A DNA stretch of 42,427 nt from a virus, in IMG/VR virus record IMGVR_UViG_3300025423_000039, positions 1 through 42,427 of that record, one strand, 5' to 3'. Both the position numbers and the translations under genes were made by a program. Shown here one piece after another: positions 1 through 9,379 of the stretch (position 1 is the stretch's first letter; every line of letters starts with the position of its first letter). Below the pieces are notes generated by a model that did not search any database, was not told the origin of the DNA, and saw nothing but the letters and a program-made list of their open reading frames with translations.

Positions 1-1
1 A

Positions 2-376
2 GAAATAGCTCTTTATGCTGGTAATCCAGTTAAGATTGCTAACAGGATTTACTCCAATAGGATGGGTAATCGGGATGAGGAGAGCGGAGATGGCTGGCTT
101 TATCACGGGCGCGGTTGCATACAGTTGACTGGTCACGATAACTATTGGCACTTTGGACAAGCGGTAAACAAAGACTTTACAAAAGAACCGCAACAAGTTG
201 CACTTCCAATGTATGCGGCGTTGTCTGCTGGGTGGTTTTGGAAGACTCATGGATGTAACGAATTGGCTGAAGCTAAGAACTGGGAAGGTCTTACAAAACG
301 GATTAACGGCGGTACTTTTGGACTAAATGAACGCATTGAATTAACTCAGCACGCCCTTGCTGTTTTGGGTGGATAA
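2..376 (+). CDS. Endolysin, GH19 chitinase/lysozyme-like (C-terminal part)
   Basis: The frame is open from the left edge, so the N-terminus lies outside the window. It reads NRIYSNRMGN, then GDGWLYHGRGCIQLTG and NYWHFG, the signature of glycoside hydrolase family 19 endolysins, which cut the peptidoglycan glycan strand at the end of infection. In this family GRGxIQLTG lines the substrate groove; the catalytic glutamates are usually further N-terminal, though E2 of the visible part could be the second acid. The stop codon overlaps the next start (TAATG). A degenerate copy of the dispersed palindrome encodes EPQQVALP. The family call is confident; whether the full protein has a signal or anchor is unknown. 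Confidence 0.85.
   Translation, partial: EIALYAGNPVKIANRIYSNRMGNRDEESGDGWLYHGRGCIQLTGHDNYWHFGQAVNKDFTKEPQQVALPMYAALSAGWFWKTHGCNELAEAKNWEGLTKRINGGTFGLNERIELTQHALAVLGG
188..203 (+). repeat. Palindrome copy, degenerate (14/16)
   Basis: CCGCAACAAGTTGCAC in the endolysin gene; right arm perfect, left arm altered at the first two bases. Read as QQVA in frame. Confidence 0.6.
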
Positions 377-1077
377 TGAGAAAATCAAAACGTAAACCTA
401 AAAATGAACCAATGTGTAACGCCAAACCAGAAACTCCAGCACTTACCCACTCTTTAACGGTTGGGCATTACTTTACGACTGCCGTTTATACAGCAGAAAA
501 GCCTGATTTTTTGGAAGCCGCCAGAGCAGTTACAGACGAACATATTAACAATGTTAAAGCTAATCAACAGCTTGATGAGATTTATCCAGTTAGGATGACA
601 AATAACATTTATACCGATCCCAGATTAGCTGATTTTGTTAAGTTTGTTGGCGAACAATCTTGGTACATTTTATTCAATCAAGGTTATCGTATGCAGGATT
701 TAAGTACGGTAATAGAGTCTATGTGGTGTCAAGAGCACTACAAGCATTCCCTTATGGAGCAACACGCACATACAAACCCAGTACAAATTGTTGGGTTTTA
801 TTTTATTGAATGTCCTGAAAAATGTTCAAGTGTTGTATTTCATGATCCAAGGGCGGGTAAAGTACAGGCCAGTTTGCCAGAAAACAATCCAGGATATATA
901 ACACCAGCGAGTAACAATGCTGGATTTAATCCCAAAGCTGGGCAGTTTTTCTTTACAAATTCTTGGTTAGCACATTCTTTTTCCAGGCACGCATCTGATT
1001 TACCAATTCGGTTTATACACTTCAACATGGAAGTTAAACCAACAATATATCAAAACCCAAAAGTTGAGATAGTGTGA
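376..1077 (+). CDS. Putative 2OG-Fe(II) oxygenase
   Basis: This 233-residue protein matches the phage 2-oxoglutarate/Fe(II) oxygenase type (the TIGR02466 pattern). His130/His132 come before a GFYF strand, Asp157 sits in HDPRAG, His200 in SWLAHSF, and Arg212 in PIRFIHFN, consistent with two His plus Asp as iron ligands and Arg binding 2-oxoglutarate. Such enzymes hydroxylate protein or nucleotide substrates; the substrate here is unknown. The ATG at 376 overlaps the endolysin stop, and the gene lies in the lysis/tail module, suggesting late expression. Some of the basic first 13 residues may not be translated, because a second ATG follows at codon 13. Confidence 0.75.
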   Translation: MRKSKRKPKNEPMCNAKPETPALTHSLTVGHYFTTAVYTAEKPDFLEAARAVTDEHINNVKANQQLDEIYPVRMTNNIYTDPRLADFVKFVGEQSWYILFNQGYRMQDLSTVIESMWCQEHYKHSLMEQHAHTNPVQIVGFYFIECPEKCSSVVFHDPRAGKVQASLPENNPGYITPASNNAGFNPKAGQFFFTNSWLAHSFSRHASDLPIRFIHFNMEVKPTIYQNPKVEIV

Positions 1078-1292
1078 AGTATAGGATAAGATTCAACAAG
1101 TCCAGAGGACAGCCTGGAAGAGGCACGTTAGATCATGCTTGGCGGGTTTTTGAGGGCGATAAAGAGTATTTGGTTAAGAACGTTAAGATTAATGTTTTTT
1201 GCTATAGCGAGCGAGAGGGTGAGGATTGGAATATGTGTTGTGATGGTACGTTAAAGTTAGACAGAGAAACATCGACAGCGATTATTGAATAA
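1074..1292 (+). CDS. Hypothetical protein, 72 aa
   Basis: This small basic protein of unknown function starts at a GTG that overlaps the preceding stop (GTGA), and its own stop overlaps the next ATG (TAATG). The tight coupling on both sides is the main evidence that it is real. It has no membrane segment; the centre carries alternating charged and aromatic residues that would suit a small beta-rich fold. Its place between the oxygenase and a virion protein suggests late co-expression. No family is recognised. Confidence 0.6.
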   Translation: MKYRIRFNKSRGQPGRGTLDHAWRVFEGDKEYLVKNVKINVFCYSEREGEDWNMCCDGTLKLDRETSTAIIE

Positions 1293-3493
1293 TGTCATTT
1301 TTAAAACTTACTTTTAAACCTGGGATTAACAGGGAAAAGACTCAATATGCATCAGAGGGCGGGTGGTATTCGAGCCAGCTTGTGCGTTTTCGCCAGGGTT
1401 TTCCTGAAAAGATTGGCGGTTGGACGCAGTATTCAGCTAATACATTTCTAGGTGTTTGCCGTTCTCTTTGGAATTGGTTTACTTTATCTAACATTAGTTA
1501 TATTGGAGTAGGAACAAACCTAAAGTTTTACATTACCAGCGGTAATTTTTATTACGATATTACACCAATTCGTACAGTTAATTCACTTACCAATCCATTT
1601 ACAACCACTAGCGGGAGCAAGTCTGTCAAGGTTACAGATGCTAATAGTGGATTTATGGTTAATGATTTTGTTACGTTTTCTGGTGCAACGGCTGTAGGCG
1701 GTCTTACGCTTAATGGCACATATCAGGTTACAACAGTAACGTCTGGTACAACTTATACGATCACAGCGGCAACAGCGGCAACAAGCAGTGCTGGCCCTGG
1801 AGGCGGCACAGTATCAGCATCTTACCAGCTTAATACAGGACCAGCTTACGAAGTTGCATTTAATGGATGGGGCGCTGGAGCTTGGGGTGGAGGAACATGG
1901 GGTAATGGTAATACAGTTCTTCAGGCTTTACAGATTTGGAATCAATACAACTATGGCCAAGACTTAATTTACGGTCCAAGAGGCAGTGGACTTTATTATT
2001 GGACGGCGGCAAATGGAACGGGTACGCCAGGGGTTAACCTTAACACGCTAGGTGGTACGGTTACTATCTCTATAGGTTCTCCAGCGATTATTGTTTCTAC
2101 AAGAGGTAGTGGACTTTATTATTGGACGGCGGCAAATGGAACGGGTACGCCAGGGGTTAACCTTAACACGCTAGGTGGTACGGTTACTATCTCTATAGGT
2201 TCTCCAGCGATTATTGTTTCTAACTTAACTTTGCCAAATGGAAGCTCTATTACGTTTGCAACAACGGGCGCTTTACCAACTGGGTTATTTACGGGTACTC
2301 AATATTATGTAGTTAACGCGTCTGGTACGCAGTTTAATGTGGCTTTGGCTCAGTATGGAACACCAATCAATACGTCAGGAACGCAGTCAGGAACGCAGTC
2401 TATTGCGATACTTGGGGATGTGCCAATATTCCAGAATAACATTATTGTGTCCGATGCGTCTCGGTTTGTTTTGGTCTTTGGGTGCAACAATGTTAATTCA
2501 GCGACTATAAACCCAATGTTGATACGTTGGTCAGACCAGGCTAATCCTTATGTTTGGTATCCATCTATTACCAACCAAGCGGGCGGTCAAACGCTTTCGC
2601 ACGGCTCACAGATTGTAACGGTCATTCAGACTCGCCAAGAGATTTTGGCTATTACGGATGCGGCGGTTTATTCTGTCCAGTATGTTGGTCCTCCATTTGT
2701 TTGGGGAACTCAGCTTCTTATGGGTGAGAATATCTCTATTATGGGACCGAATGCGGCAACGCTTGCGGCGGGTATTGTGTACTGGATGGGGCGCGATAAG
2801 TTCTATATGTACACGGGTCAGGTTATGACTTTACCATCTGATCTTCGTAGATTTGTATTTCAAAACTTAAACCAAAACCAAGCTCAACAGGTTTATGCCA
2901 GTACGTCTGAAGCTTTTAACGAAGTTTGGTGGTTCTATGTGTCAGGAACAGGCACGCAGATCAATGCATATGTTGTTTATAACTATGTTGAGCAACTGTG
3001 GTACTACGGGTCATTGGCAAGAACGGCGTGGTTGGATACGGGATTACAGTCATCTCCTGTTGCGGCAACGTACAACGGTTATCTTGTTAACCAAGAAAGC
3101 GGTGTTGATGATAATGAAACGGGTACACCAGCGGCTATGGATTGCTACATTACATCTTCTGAGATTGATATTGCTCAAGAAAAGGGTGAGCGGTTTGCTT
3201 TTGTAGATAAGTTACTACCAGACGTAACATTTACTGGGTCTACAGCGGGCACAACACCGCAAGCTACGATGACTATTTATCCTTTGAATGCTATGGGTTC
3301 AGGTGTAGGCACGCCAAACTCGCCGCAAGTTAACTATATAGCGTCTGTAAACCTTACTGAAGAATTTACAAATTATGTGTATGTACGCATTAGAGGCCGC
3401 CAATTGATAATCAAGATGGAATCCAACAAGATTGGAACAAATTGGCAATTAGGATCACCTTTGATGAGCATTAGAGCGGACGGTAGAAGATGA
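1292..3493 (+). CDS. P22 gp10-like packaged-DNA stabilisation/tail hub protein
   Basis: The 733-residue protein opens with KPGINREKTQYASEGGWY and VRFRQGFPEKIGGW, the conserved start of a podophage family I associate with the P22 gp10 type tail-accessory (DNA stabilisation) proteins that plug the portal after packaging. The rest is beta-rich, Gly/Thr/Ser-rich and typical of a virion surface or hub protein. Residues about 229-310 contain a near-perfect duplication of 41 residues caused by a 123-bp tandem repeat. The ATG overlaps the previous stop, and the stop overlaps the next ATG (ATGA). The structural role is well supported by sequence and context; equivalence to gp10 is inference. Confidence 0.6.
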   Translation: MSFLKLTFKPGINREKTQYASEGGWYSSQLVRFRQGFPEKIGGWTQYSANTFLGVCRSLWNWFTLSNISYIGVGTNLKFYITSGNFYYDITPIRTVNSLTNPFTTTSGSKSVKVTDANSGFMVNDFVTFSGATAVGGLTLNGTYQVTTVTSGTTYTITAATAATSSAGPGGGTVSASYQLNTGPAYEVAFNGWGAGAWGGGTWGNGNTVLQALQIWNQYNYGQDLIYGPRGSGLYYWTAANGTGTPGVNLNTLGGTVTISIGSPAIIVSTRGSGLYYWTAANGTGTPGVNLNTLGGTVTISIGSPAIIVSNLTLPNGSSITFATTGALPTGLFTGTQYYVVNASGTQFNVALAQYGTPINTSGTQSGTQSIAILGDVPIFQNNIIVSDASRFVLVFGCNNVNSATINPMLIRWSDQANPYVWYPSITNQAGGQTLSHGSQIVTVIQTRQEILAITDAAVYSVQYVGPPFVWGTQLLMGENISIMGPNAATLAAGIVYWMGRDKFYMYTGQVMTLPSDLRRFVFQNLNQNQAQQVYASTSEAFNEVWWFYVSGTGTQINAYVVYNYVEQLWYYGSLARTAWLDTGLQSSPVAATYNGYLVNQESGVDDNETGTPAAMDCYITSSEIDIAQEKGERFAFVDKLLPDVTFTGSTAGTTPQATMTIYPLNAMGSGVGTPNSPQVNYIASVNLTEEFTNYVYVRIRGRQLIIKMESNKIGTNWQLGSPLMSIRADGRR
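1977..2222 (+). repeat. 123-bp tandem duplication, two copies
   Basis: Copies 1977-2099 and 2100-2222 are identical except at one base (C at 1984, T at 2107). The unit is exactly 41 codons, so the reading frame is kept and the encoded segment (GSGLYYWTAANGTGTPGVNL and what follows) is repeated. Near-identity implies a recent duplication, or possibly an assembly artefact. Confidence 0.97.
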
Positions 3494-3669
3494 TACCTGT
3501 TAACCCAATCCCTCCTAACCTGCCCTTTGCTCCTGATCCATATTCAAAACAATGGATGGACCAGTTTGAGAAAGTATTGCAGTTGTATTTTTCTCAACTT
3601 AATGCTATGAATGCAACAACAATTGGACAAATATCAACAAATCAGACATTGATTTGGCTGGGGGTTTAA
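3490..3669 (+). CDS. Small virion-module protein, 59 aa
   Basis: A 59-residue frame starts with an ATG overlapping the stop of the gp10-like gene (ATGA) and ends in a TAA overlapping the next ATG (TAATG). It begins MIPVNPIPPNLPFAPDP, a proline-rich arm, followed by an amphipathic stretch (QWMDQFEKVLQLYFSQLNAM) and a short C-terminal tail. This looks like a small structural or linker protein between two tail proteins. Coupling on both sides makes it credible despite its size. Function is unknown. Confidence 0.65.
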   Translation: MIPVNPIPPNLPFAPDPYSKQWMDQFEKVLQLYFSQLNAMNATTIGQISTNQTLIWLGV

Positions 3670-4007
3670 TGGCTAATTATCAAAACGTAACACCTAATCA
3701 ACTTGGTCAGCAAGCCGTAACAACCAGTTATACGACACTTTACACTGTACCAAGTAACGTTAGAACTTATGTAAAACAAATTGATATTTGTAACACTACA
3801 AATGGTGCTTTAGGTATTTACATATCTTTAGTTCCATCTAATGGTACAGCGGGCGCTTCTAATGCTTTGTACTATAACCAATCTGTATCTGCAAATACAA
3901 CACTTTCATATCAAGGCATACAAATACTTTTACCTGGTGCAACTGTGCAAATTAAGGGAAGTTCTACTGGTTTAACGGTAACTGCTAGTGGCGGTGAGGC
4001 GGTGTAA
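3669..4007 (+). CDS. Small beta-rich virion protein, 112 aa
   Basis: I place the start at the ATG overlapping the preceding TAA, giving MANYQNVTPNQL; five upstream codons could be read but overlap the previous gene more deeply. The sequence has regularly spaced beta strands (TTLYTVPSNVRTYVKQIDIC, then LGIYISLVP, ANTTLSYQGIQIL and a TVTASGG end), a pattern I know from small phage tail/head decoration proteins. It has no signal peptide or membrane segment. It lies within the structural module and is likely part of the virion; its exact position there is unknown. Confidence 0.65.
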   Translation: MANYQNVTPNQLGQQAVTTSYTTLYTVPSNVRTYVKQIDICNTTNGALGIYISLVPSNGTAGASNALYYNQSVSANTTLSYQGIQILLPGATVQIKGSSTGLTVTASGGEAV

Positions 4008-4041
4008 ATGCTAAAATTTCATCTAAATTAAGGGGATAAGC

Positions 4042-6468
4042 ATGGGCTGTTTTTTTAGCGGTTTAACAAGCGGGAGTTCGGCGATAGGCCAGCTTGGAAA
4101 AAGCGTGGGCATTTGTGGCCGTCAAGCTATTTCCAACCCTGTTGTAGATGCTATAGGAGGAGCCGCATTAGCTTATTTTGCACCAGAATTATTAGGAGCT
4201 GGTGGTTTAGGTGGATTAACTGGCATGGGTGTAGCGGCCAATGCTGGTCTTGTTACGGGTGGAATTGTAGGATTATCCACGGGTAACTTAAGTAAGGGAT
4301 TAAGTGCTGGATTGGCAGGATGGGGTGGAGCTGGTATAGAACAATCACTGGAACAGTATTCAATTCCAAGCGCAAAAAATGCAGTTAATCCTTCAGTAGG
4401 TTATACCAGTACAGGTCAGCCTTGGGCAAGTAATACTGCCATGTCTTCCGAAGTTACTCCAGGTTCTGCGGTGATGAATCCTTCGGCATCTGGAGCCACT
4501 CCTTATGCATCTACGGCCACACCTGCCCCTGTTGCTAATGCTTCTGCCGTTACAAATGCAACTAATAACCCAAGTATGTGGCAAAAAGCCAAATGTTTTA
4601 TTGCAACATCTTATGCTGAACATCCTGGTTATACAGTAGCCGCAGGTTTAGGTGCTGTTGCATTGGGAGCTCAAGCGCTGAAGAAAGCGGCTCAGCCTAA
4701 CACAATTGCGGCGGCTACAAGCCCTCCGTCTAATGTAATTCGCCAGTATTCATATAATCCTTATACTGAAAAATTTACGCCTACAACGGTTACAAATGCA
4801 TCCAACTTTGGTAGTTCTAGTTTTAATCCTGGTCAAGGTAACGCCAATGGCGGTATTGTTGCTCTTGCTAATGGTGGTGCTGTTGCTTTTGCCAATGGTG
4901 GTAGCTATAACAAACCAGTAGAGTGTGGATTTTCTGATTTAACAAGTAATTTACAAAGTGAATTAATTGATGCTCAACGTAATCAATGTAGAGCAGAGGA
5001 GTCTGGATGCTGGGGCAATCAACAAATGTGGATAACTAGGCAACAAGGCATACAACAACAACTTGATAATCTCTCAAATCCTAAAGGTGTTTTAGAGGAT
5101 AGATCAAGTTATAACGGTTGTTATAACGCTTGTAGGAATGTTGCTCCACCTCCAGATACAACACCTCCACCTCCAGATACAACACCTACGCCTCCAGTGC
5201 AACAAGTTGCACCCCCGCCAGAGCAACAAGTTGCACCTCCAGCACCTGGAATAACTGCATTACAAGATGTAAATAATCCACCTGTACAAGCGCCTCCTGC
5301 GTTTGTGCCACCTACGCCTGTTGCTCCTCCAGAACCGCCTCCAGCGCCGCCTCCAGAATTGCCTCCAGAATTGCCTCCAGCGCCGCCTCCAGAACAGCTT
5401 GTACAGTCTCCATTTACAGGCGGTATAACAACGTTACCTGCAACGACAATTCCTAATCCAACGACACCTACAGAAATGCAGGTTCCAATTGGTCCTACAG
5501 CGCCTGCACCTGTGGTAACGCCTGCACCTGTGCTTCCTCCATCACAAATGCCACAAGCTCCAGATCAAGGGGTTGGCGGCATTACAGGTCCTGGGGTTGT
5601 GGGTGGTGGTACAGTTATTAATCCAAATGGTTCTGTTACTCAGTCTCCTAAAATTCCTGGCATACCCGTAGGTGGTTTTACAGGTATTTCTTCTTTGTTA
5701 AATGCTTATCAAATGGGCGGCGGTAGTTTGGGTAATCCTATTAACGTTCCGACCACAATGGATCAGTTTAATACAGAATACAACACGGTTTCTGGAGATA
5801 GTAAGGCGGCTTATGATTTCCTTATGGGCAAGACAACTCAGCCTAGAGTTACAACAGCTTCTATACTTCAAAAGCCATACGCGGTTTCTGTAGGTGCTTC
5901 TAAGCTTGGCCCAGAAGGAGCATCAAACTCTTATCAAAGCCCAACACCTAACCAAATTACAGTTCCTTCTGATGCTAAACAAGTGCAGGGTTCTGTATAT
6001 GTTTCAAACGGAACAAACTATTTATCAGATGGAACCATAGTTACGCCGTACCAAAATGGTCAATATACGGACCAGTACGGATATATTTATGATGCATATG
6101 GTAGACCTATTGGCTCTGTGCCAGGTCATGCCAACGGCGGTTTGCTTGGATATGCACAAGGCGGTATGCCTGTAGGTCATTTAGGAGGATATTCTGATGG
6201 AGGTCGTTTACTGCGTGGTCCAGGCGATGGTGTCTCTGATTCAATTCCTGCAACTATTGGTGCTCATAATCCTGAGCCTGCCCGTCTTGCTGATGGTGAG
6301 TTCGTGGTTCCTGCTCGAATCGTGTCTGAGCTTGGCAATGGATCGACTGAAGCAGGAGCTCGCAAACTTTATCAAATGATGGATCGTATTCAAAAGAATA
6401 GAGCACATTCAGTAGGCGATAACAAAGTTGCTGTTAACTCTCATTCTGAAAAATTTTTACCTGCATAA
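4042..6468 (+). CDS. Predicted internal virion/ejection-type protein, 808 aa
   Basis: The start has a good Shine-Dalgarno (AAGGGGAT). Residues about 35-110 are a Gly/Ala-rich hydrophobic stretch and about 197-217 form a second one, both able to enter membranes. Residues about 370-500 are a long proline-rich spacer holding two copies of the dispersed palindrome (VQQVAP, EQQVAP). The C-terminus contains ANGGLLGYAQGGMP, then SIPATIG and ADGEFVVPARIVSELGNGS, a conserved end I have seen on virion-associated proteins of environmental phages. Hydrophobic segments, low-complexity spacers and position before two similar genes suggest a DNA-ejection or tail-core protein. Function is inferred only. Confidence 0.55.
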   Translation: MGCFFSGLTSGSSAIGQLGKSVGICGRQAISNPVVDAIGGAALAYFAPELLGAGGLGGLTGMGVAANAGLVTGGIVGLSTGNLSKGLSAGLAGWGGAGIEQSLEQYSIPSAKNAVNPSVGYTSTGQPWASNTAMSSEVTPGSAVMNPSASGATPYASTATPAPVANASAVTNATNNPSMWQKAKCFIATSYAEHPGYTVAAGLGAVALGAQALKKAAQPNTIAAATSPPSNVIRQYSYNPYTEKFTPTTVTNASNFGSSSFNPGQGNANGGIVALANGGAVAFANGGSYNKPVECGFSDLTSNLQSELIDAQRNQCRAEESGCWGNQQMWITRQQGIQQQLDNLSNPKGVLEDRSSYNGCYNACRNVAPPPDTTPPPPDTTPTPPVQQVAPPPEQQVAPPAPGITALQDVNNPPVQAPPAFVPPTPVAPPEPPPAPPPELPPELPPAPPPEQLVQSPFTGGITTLPATTIPNPTTPTEMQVPIGPTAPAPVVTPAPVLPPSQMPQAPDQGVGGITGPGVVGGGTVINPNGSVTQSPKIPGIPVGGFTGISSLLNAYQMGGGSLGNPINVPTTMDQFNTEYNTVSGDSKAAYDFLMGKTTQPRVTTASILQKPYAVSVGASKLGPEGASNSYQSPTPNQITVPSDAKQVQGSVYVSNGTNYLSDGTIVTPYQNGQYTDQYGYIYDAYGRPIGSVPGHANGGLLGYAQGGMPVGHLGGYSDGGRLLRGPGDGVSDSIPATIGAHNPEPARLADGEFVVPARIVSELGNGSTEAGARKLYQMMDRIQKNRAHSVGDNKVAVNSHSEKFLPA
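5197..5236 (+). repeat. Two palindrome copies (perfect and 15/16)
   Basis: GTGCAACAAGTTGCAC at 5197-5212 and GAGCAACAAGTTGCAC at 5221-5236, 24 bases apart, inside the proline-rich spacer of the 808-residue protein. Encodes VQQVAP and EQQVAP. Confidence 0.95.
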
Positions 6469-6477
6469 GGAATAAAC

Positions 6478-7809
6478 ATGGTTTGCCCTACCCAAGTCAA
6501 TTACACAACAACGTCAGTACCTGACTATATTGCACCGTGTTTAACTTCCCTTATGGGCAAGGTTAGATCGCTAACTTGTACATCTGCAAACCCATATATG
6601 CAGTACCAAGGGTGTACTGTAGCTCAGTTCAGTCCATTGCAACAAGAGGCGTTTCAGAATGCGGCAACGATGCAGACTTCTGGGCAATTGAAGTGTGCTA
6701 CGGCAATGGCAGGTCAGGCTGGTCTTGCTGGACTAAATGCAGGGTATACATACAATCCTTATTCAGCATCTCAAATTAACGCTCCATCTGTTACTGGTGC
6801 TCAATTACAGGGTGCTCCGCTTGCTAATGCGGCGCAAATGCAAGGACCTGGTAACGTATCTACAGGTAACTTTACAAATCCTGGTACTGCAATGCAGTAT
6901 ATGAATCCGTACTTACAGGCATCTCTTGCACCTCAAATTGCAATGATGCAACAGCAACAGGCTCAGCAACAGCAACAAAACCAAGCATCGGCAGTAGGTC
7001 AGGGTGCGTTTGGTGGTACACGCTGTGCTGTGTTAACGGGTGCTCAAAACCAAGCAAATCAGATAGCTCAACAAAATCTAGTTGGTAATGCTTATAACCA
7101 GGCTTATAAGTGTGCCGAAGCTCAATTCTCCACTTGCCAAGCTAGAAACCTACAGGCTCAGCAAGCCAACCAGGGAATGAATTACAACACTGCATTACAA
7201 AATGCACAGATGCTACAGCAGTCTGGTTTAGCAAATCAGTCGTTGATGGGTCAATATGGACTTCAGCAAGGCCAGTTTAACCAAGCGGCCAATTTGGCTG
7301 ATTTACAAGCTAACTTAACTGCTCAACAATCTAACCAATCTGCAAATCAAGCGGCGGCTAATCTCAATGCTCAGCAGGGTCAGTTTGGTGCTAACTTAGG
7401 TATGCAGGGTATCAATGCGGCAAACACTGCGGCAAATACGCTTAATACTTTAGGCAATTCTCAATACAACCAAAACTTAGGTATCACTGGTGTTCAGTCT
7501 CAGATGGGCGCGGCTCAGCAACAGCAAGCTCAAAACGTATTGAATCAGCAGTATCAGTGTTATCTTAATTACAAGAACTATCCTTATCAGCAACTTAGTT
7601 TCCAGTCCAATATTTTGCATGGATTACCCATGACGAATACAACATCGCAAACCTATACAGCGCCGCCTTCTACGTTATCGCAAGTGGCTGGTGCGGGTAT
7701 TACGGCCGCTGGATTGGGTGCGTTTAAGTCTGCAAAGGGCGGTGCTATTAAAGAAAAGAAACGAAAATCAAACGGCCTTGTTGATTTAGCTATAGCTAAG
7801 ATGGGATAA
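6478..7809 (+). CDS. Predicted Gln/Asn-rich virion protein, 443 aa
   Basis: The gene follows the previous one by 9 bases with an AAGGAAT ribosome-binding site. The protein is very rich in Gln, Asn and Ala, with long heptad-like helical stretches (residues about 150-330), several cysteines in the first quarter, and a short hydrophobic C-terminal segment (AGAGITAAGLGAF) followed by SAKGGAIKEKKRKS, a variant of the Gly-Gly motif shared by its neighbours. Composition and position fit an internal virion or ejection protein that forms extended helices. No homologous family of known function is recognised. Confidence 0.55.
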   Translation: MVCPTQVNYTTTSVPDYIAPCLTSLMGKVRSLTCTSANPYMQYQGCTVAQFSPLQQEAFQNAATMQTSGQLKCATAMAGQAGLAGLNAGYTYNPYSASQINAPSVTGAQLQGAPLANAAQMQGPGNVSTGNFTNPGTAMQYMNPYLQASLAPQIAMMQQQQAQQQQQNQASAVGQGAFGGTRCAVLTGAQNQANQIAQQNLVGNAYNQAYKCAEAQFSTCQARNLQAQQANQGMNYNTALQNAQMLQQSGLANQSLMGQYGLQQGQFNQAANLADLQANLTAQQSNQSANQAAANLNAQQGQFGANLGMQGINAANTAANTLNTLGNSQYNQNLGITGVQSQMGAAQQQQAQNVLNQQYQCYLNYKNYPYQQLSFQSNILHGLPMTNTTSQTYTAPPSTLSQVAGAGITAAGLGAFKSAKGGAIKEKKRKSNGLVDLAIAKMG

Positions 7810-7811
7810 AT

Positions 7812-9371
7812 ATGTTTAATCCAAGCACTACACCTTTCCAGCCTGGTCAAATAGATCAGACTATGGCTATGTTATCTAGCCTAAAAGACCAGGGCAAGCT
7901 ACAACAATATGTGATGCAACACCAATGCAATCCTAACCTTGTTGCACTTGCGTCCCAAGTTAACTCTATGAGTCAACAAGCGCCCCAGCCTACTCCTCAA
8001 GGCACGGTCAAAGATCAGGCTATTCAGCAAATGGGCAATCCTGCGCAACCTGGACAACCCACACAACCTGTTGATCCAGAAGAGCAATTAAGACAAGCTA
8101 TTGATGAAAGTATTGCAAATAAAGATTTTGAAACAGCAAAAAAGTTAATCAATCGTTTGAAAGATATTGACAAGATGGAGCCTGCGGAGCCTATGGTTCC
8201 TGGTGGCGGCGCTTTATCTGGGGATAATCCTAATATGCCAACGGGTGCGTCACCTACGCCGCTTCCAGAGGATCAAGGAATTGGTACGTTACCAGCTCAA
8301 AATTTACAAGGAATAGGCCATGCTAAAGGTGGAATTATTGGTTATGCTGGTGGTGGTAGCACTTATAAACCATTAACAGACGAAGACATTTCTGCTGTAC
8401 TTAATCCAACAGATAAAGAAGGAAAGAGCACGCTTATAAATCCTCAGCAATTGCAAACGCAACAAGAGGCAATGGCTAAAGAAAAGAATCAACAAGTAGA
8501 GTCTGATTACAATCCGTTTGTACAAAGGATGGCTCAAAAACAAGCCAAACTCAATGCTAATTCTGAAAACAATTTAAGCACAGCATTGTTAACTGCTGGT
8601 CTTGGAATGATGGGCGGCACTTCACCTCATGCAATGGTTAACATTAGTCAAGGTGGATTAAAAGGGCTTGAGACTTATACGGCCGCACAGAAAGCTGACC
8701 AACAAGCACAAGATGCTTTAGATAATGCTAATTTGTCGCTTATGCAAGCTAAACGCGCCGAAAAAGCTGGTAACTATCGTGATGCCGCTTTACTTATGGA
8801 TACGGCTCAAAAACAAAATGATGCTAGGGTTTCTCACGGTCTTGCTTCGTTACAACTTAAAGATACATCTCAATACCATAAAGAAGAATCTATTGCCAAG
8901 AGAATACAACTTGGTAATGAAGCGGCTAAAATTCAAGCTGATAAAGAATGGCATCAATTGTATTATGGTAGTAAAGGCGGCCCAGAAAGCGCTGAACAAA
9001 AAGAAGTTGACAATTTATTTATAAGACAAACTGCAAAAGCGGCGGCAGATAGAGACGCATTAATTAAACAAGGCCTTCCATCTAGTGTTTCAAAGATTAA
9101 TGCTTTAAGTGCTGAAATAAATCAAATTGCTGACAATCTTTACGGTTCTAGGCCGCATTTACAACACCCTGGTTATCAAACAACATACGATCCAAAAGCG
9201 GCTCAAACACAGTCTAATTTCTTTAGTCCAGATGTTCCTGGTACATTACAAGCTATGCCAACACAAAAACCACCACCAGTAGTTCCAAGACAAGTTATAC
9301 CTGGAGCAACTGGATTACCAACAGCCCAAGAAGCTGGTGCGCCAGGATGGTCTATTAAACCAATTCAGTAG
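7812..9371 (+). CDS. Predicted virion protein, 519 aa
   Basis: It starts two bases after the previous stop. The N-terminal 100 residues are Pro/Gln-rich, residues about 95-120 form a charged helix pair (EEQLRQAIDESI), and GHAKGGIIGYAGGGS at about residues 170-184 repeats the motif of the 808-residue protein. Residues about 255-275 are hydrophobic (ALLTAGLGMMGG), and about 285-345 form a long Ala/Gln/Lys helix. This architecture resembles internal proteins carried with phage DNA. It directly precedes the giant polyvalent protein, which is probably also packaged. Function is inferred from context. Confidence 0.5.
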   Translation: MFNPSTTPFQPGQIDQTMAMLSSLKDQGKLQQYVMQHQCNPNLVALASQVNSMSQQAPQPTPQGTVKDQAIQQMGNPAQPGQPTQPVDPEEQLRQAIDESIANKDFETAKKLINRLKDIDKMEPAEPMVPGGGALSGDNPNMPTGASPTPLPEDQGIGTLPAQNLQGIGHAKGGIIGYAGGGSTYKPLTDEDISAVLNPTDKEGKSTLINPQQLQTQQEAMAKEKNQQVESDYNPFVQRMAQKQAKLNANSENNLSTALLTAGLGMMGGTSPHAMVNISQGGLKGLETYTAAQKADQQAQDALDNANLSLMQAKRAEKAGNYRDAALLMDTAQKQNDARVSHGLASLQLKDTSQYHKEESIAKRIQLGNEAAKIQADKEWHQLYYGSKGGPESAEQKEVDNLFIRQTAKAAADRDALIKQGLPSSVSKINALSAEINQIADNLYGSRPHLQHPGYQTTYDPKAAQTQSNFFSPDVPGTLQAMPTQKPPPVVPRQVIPGATGLPTAQEAGAPGWSIKPIQ

Positions 9372-9379
9372 GAGCTAAG

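Noticed and set aside
2895-3206. 103-residue ORF inside the gp10-like gene
   Set aside because: Frame-shifted shadow with unlikely composition and no ribosome site.
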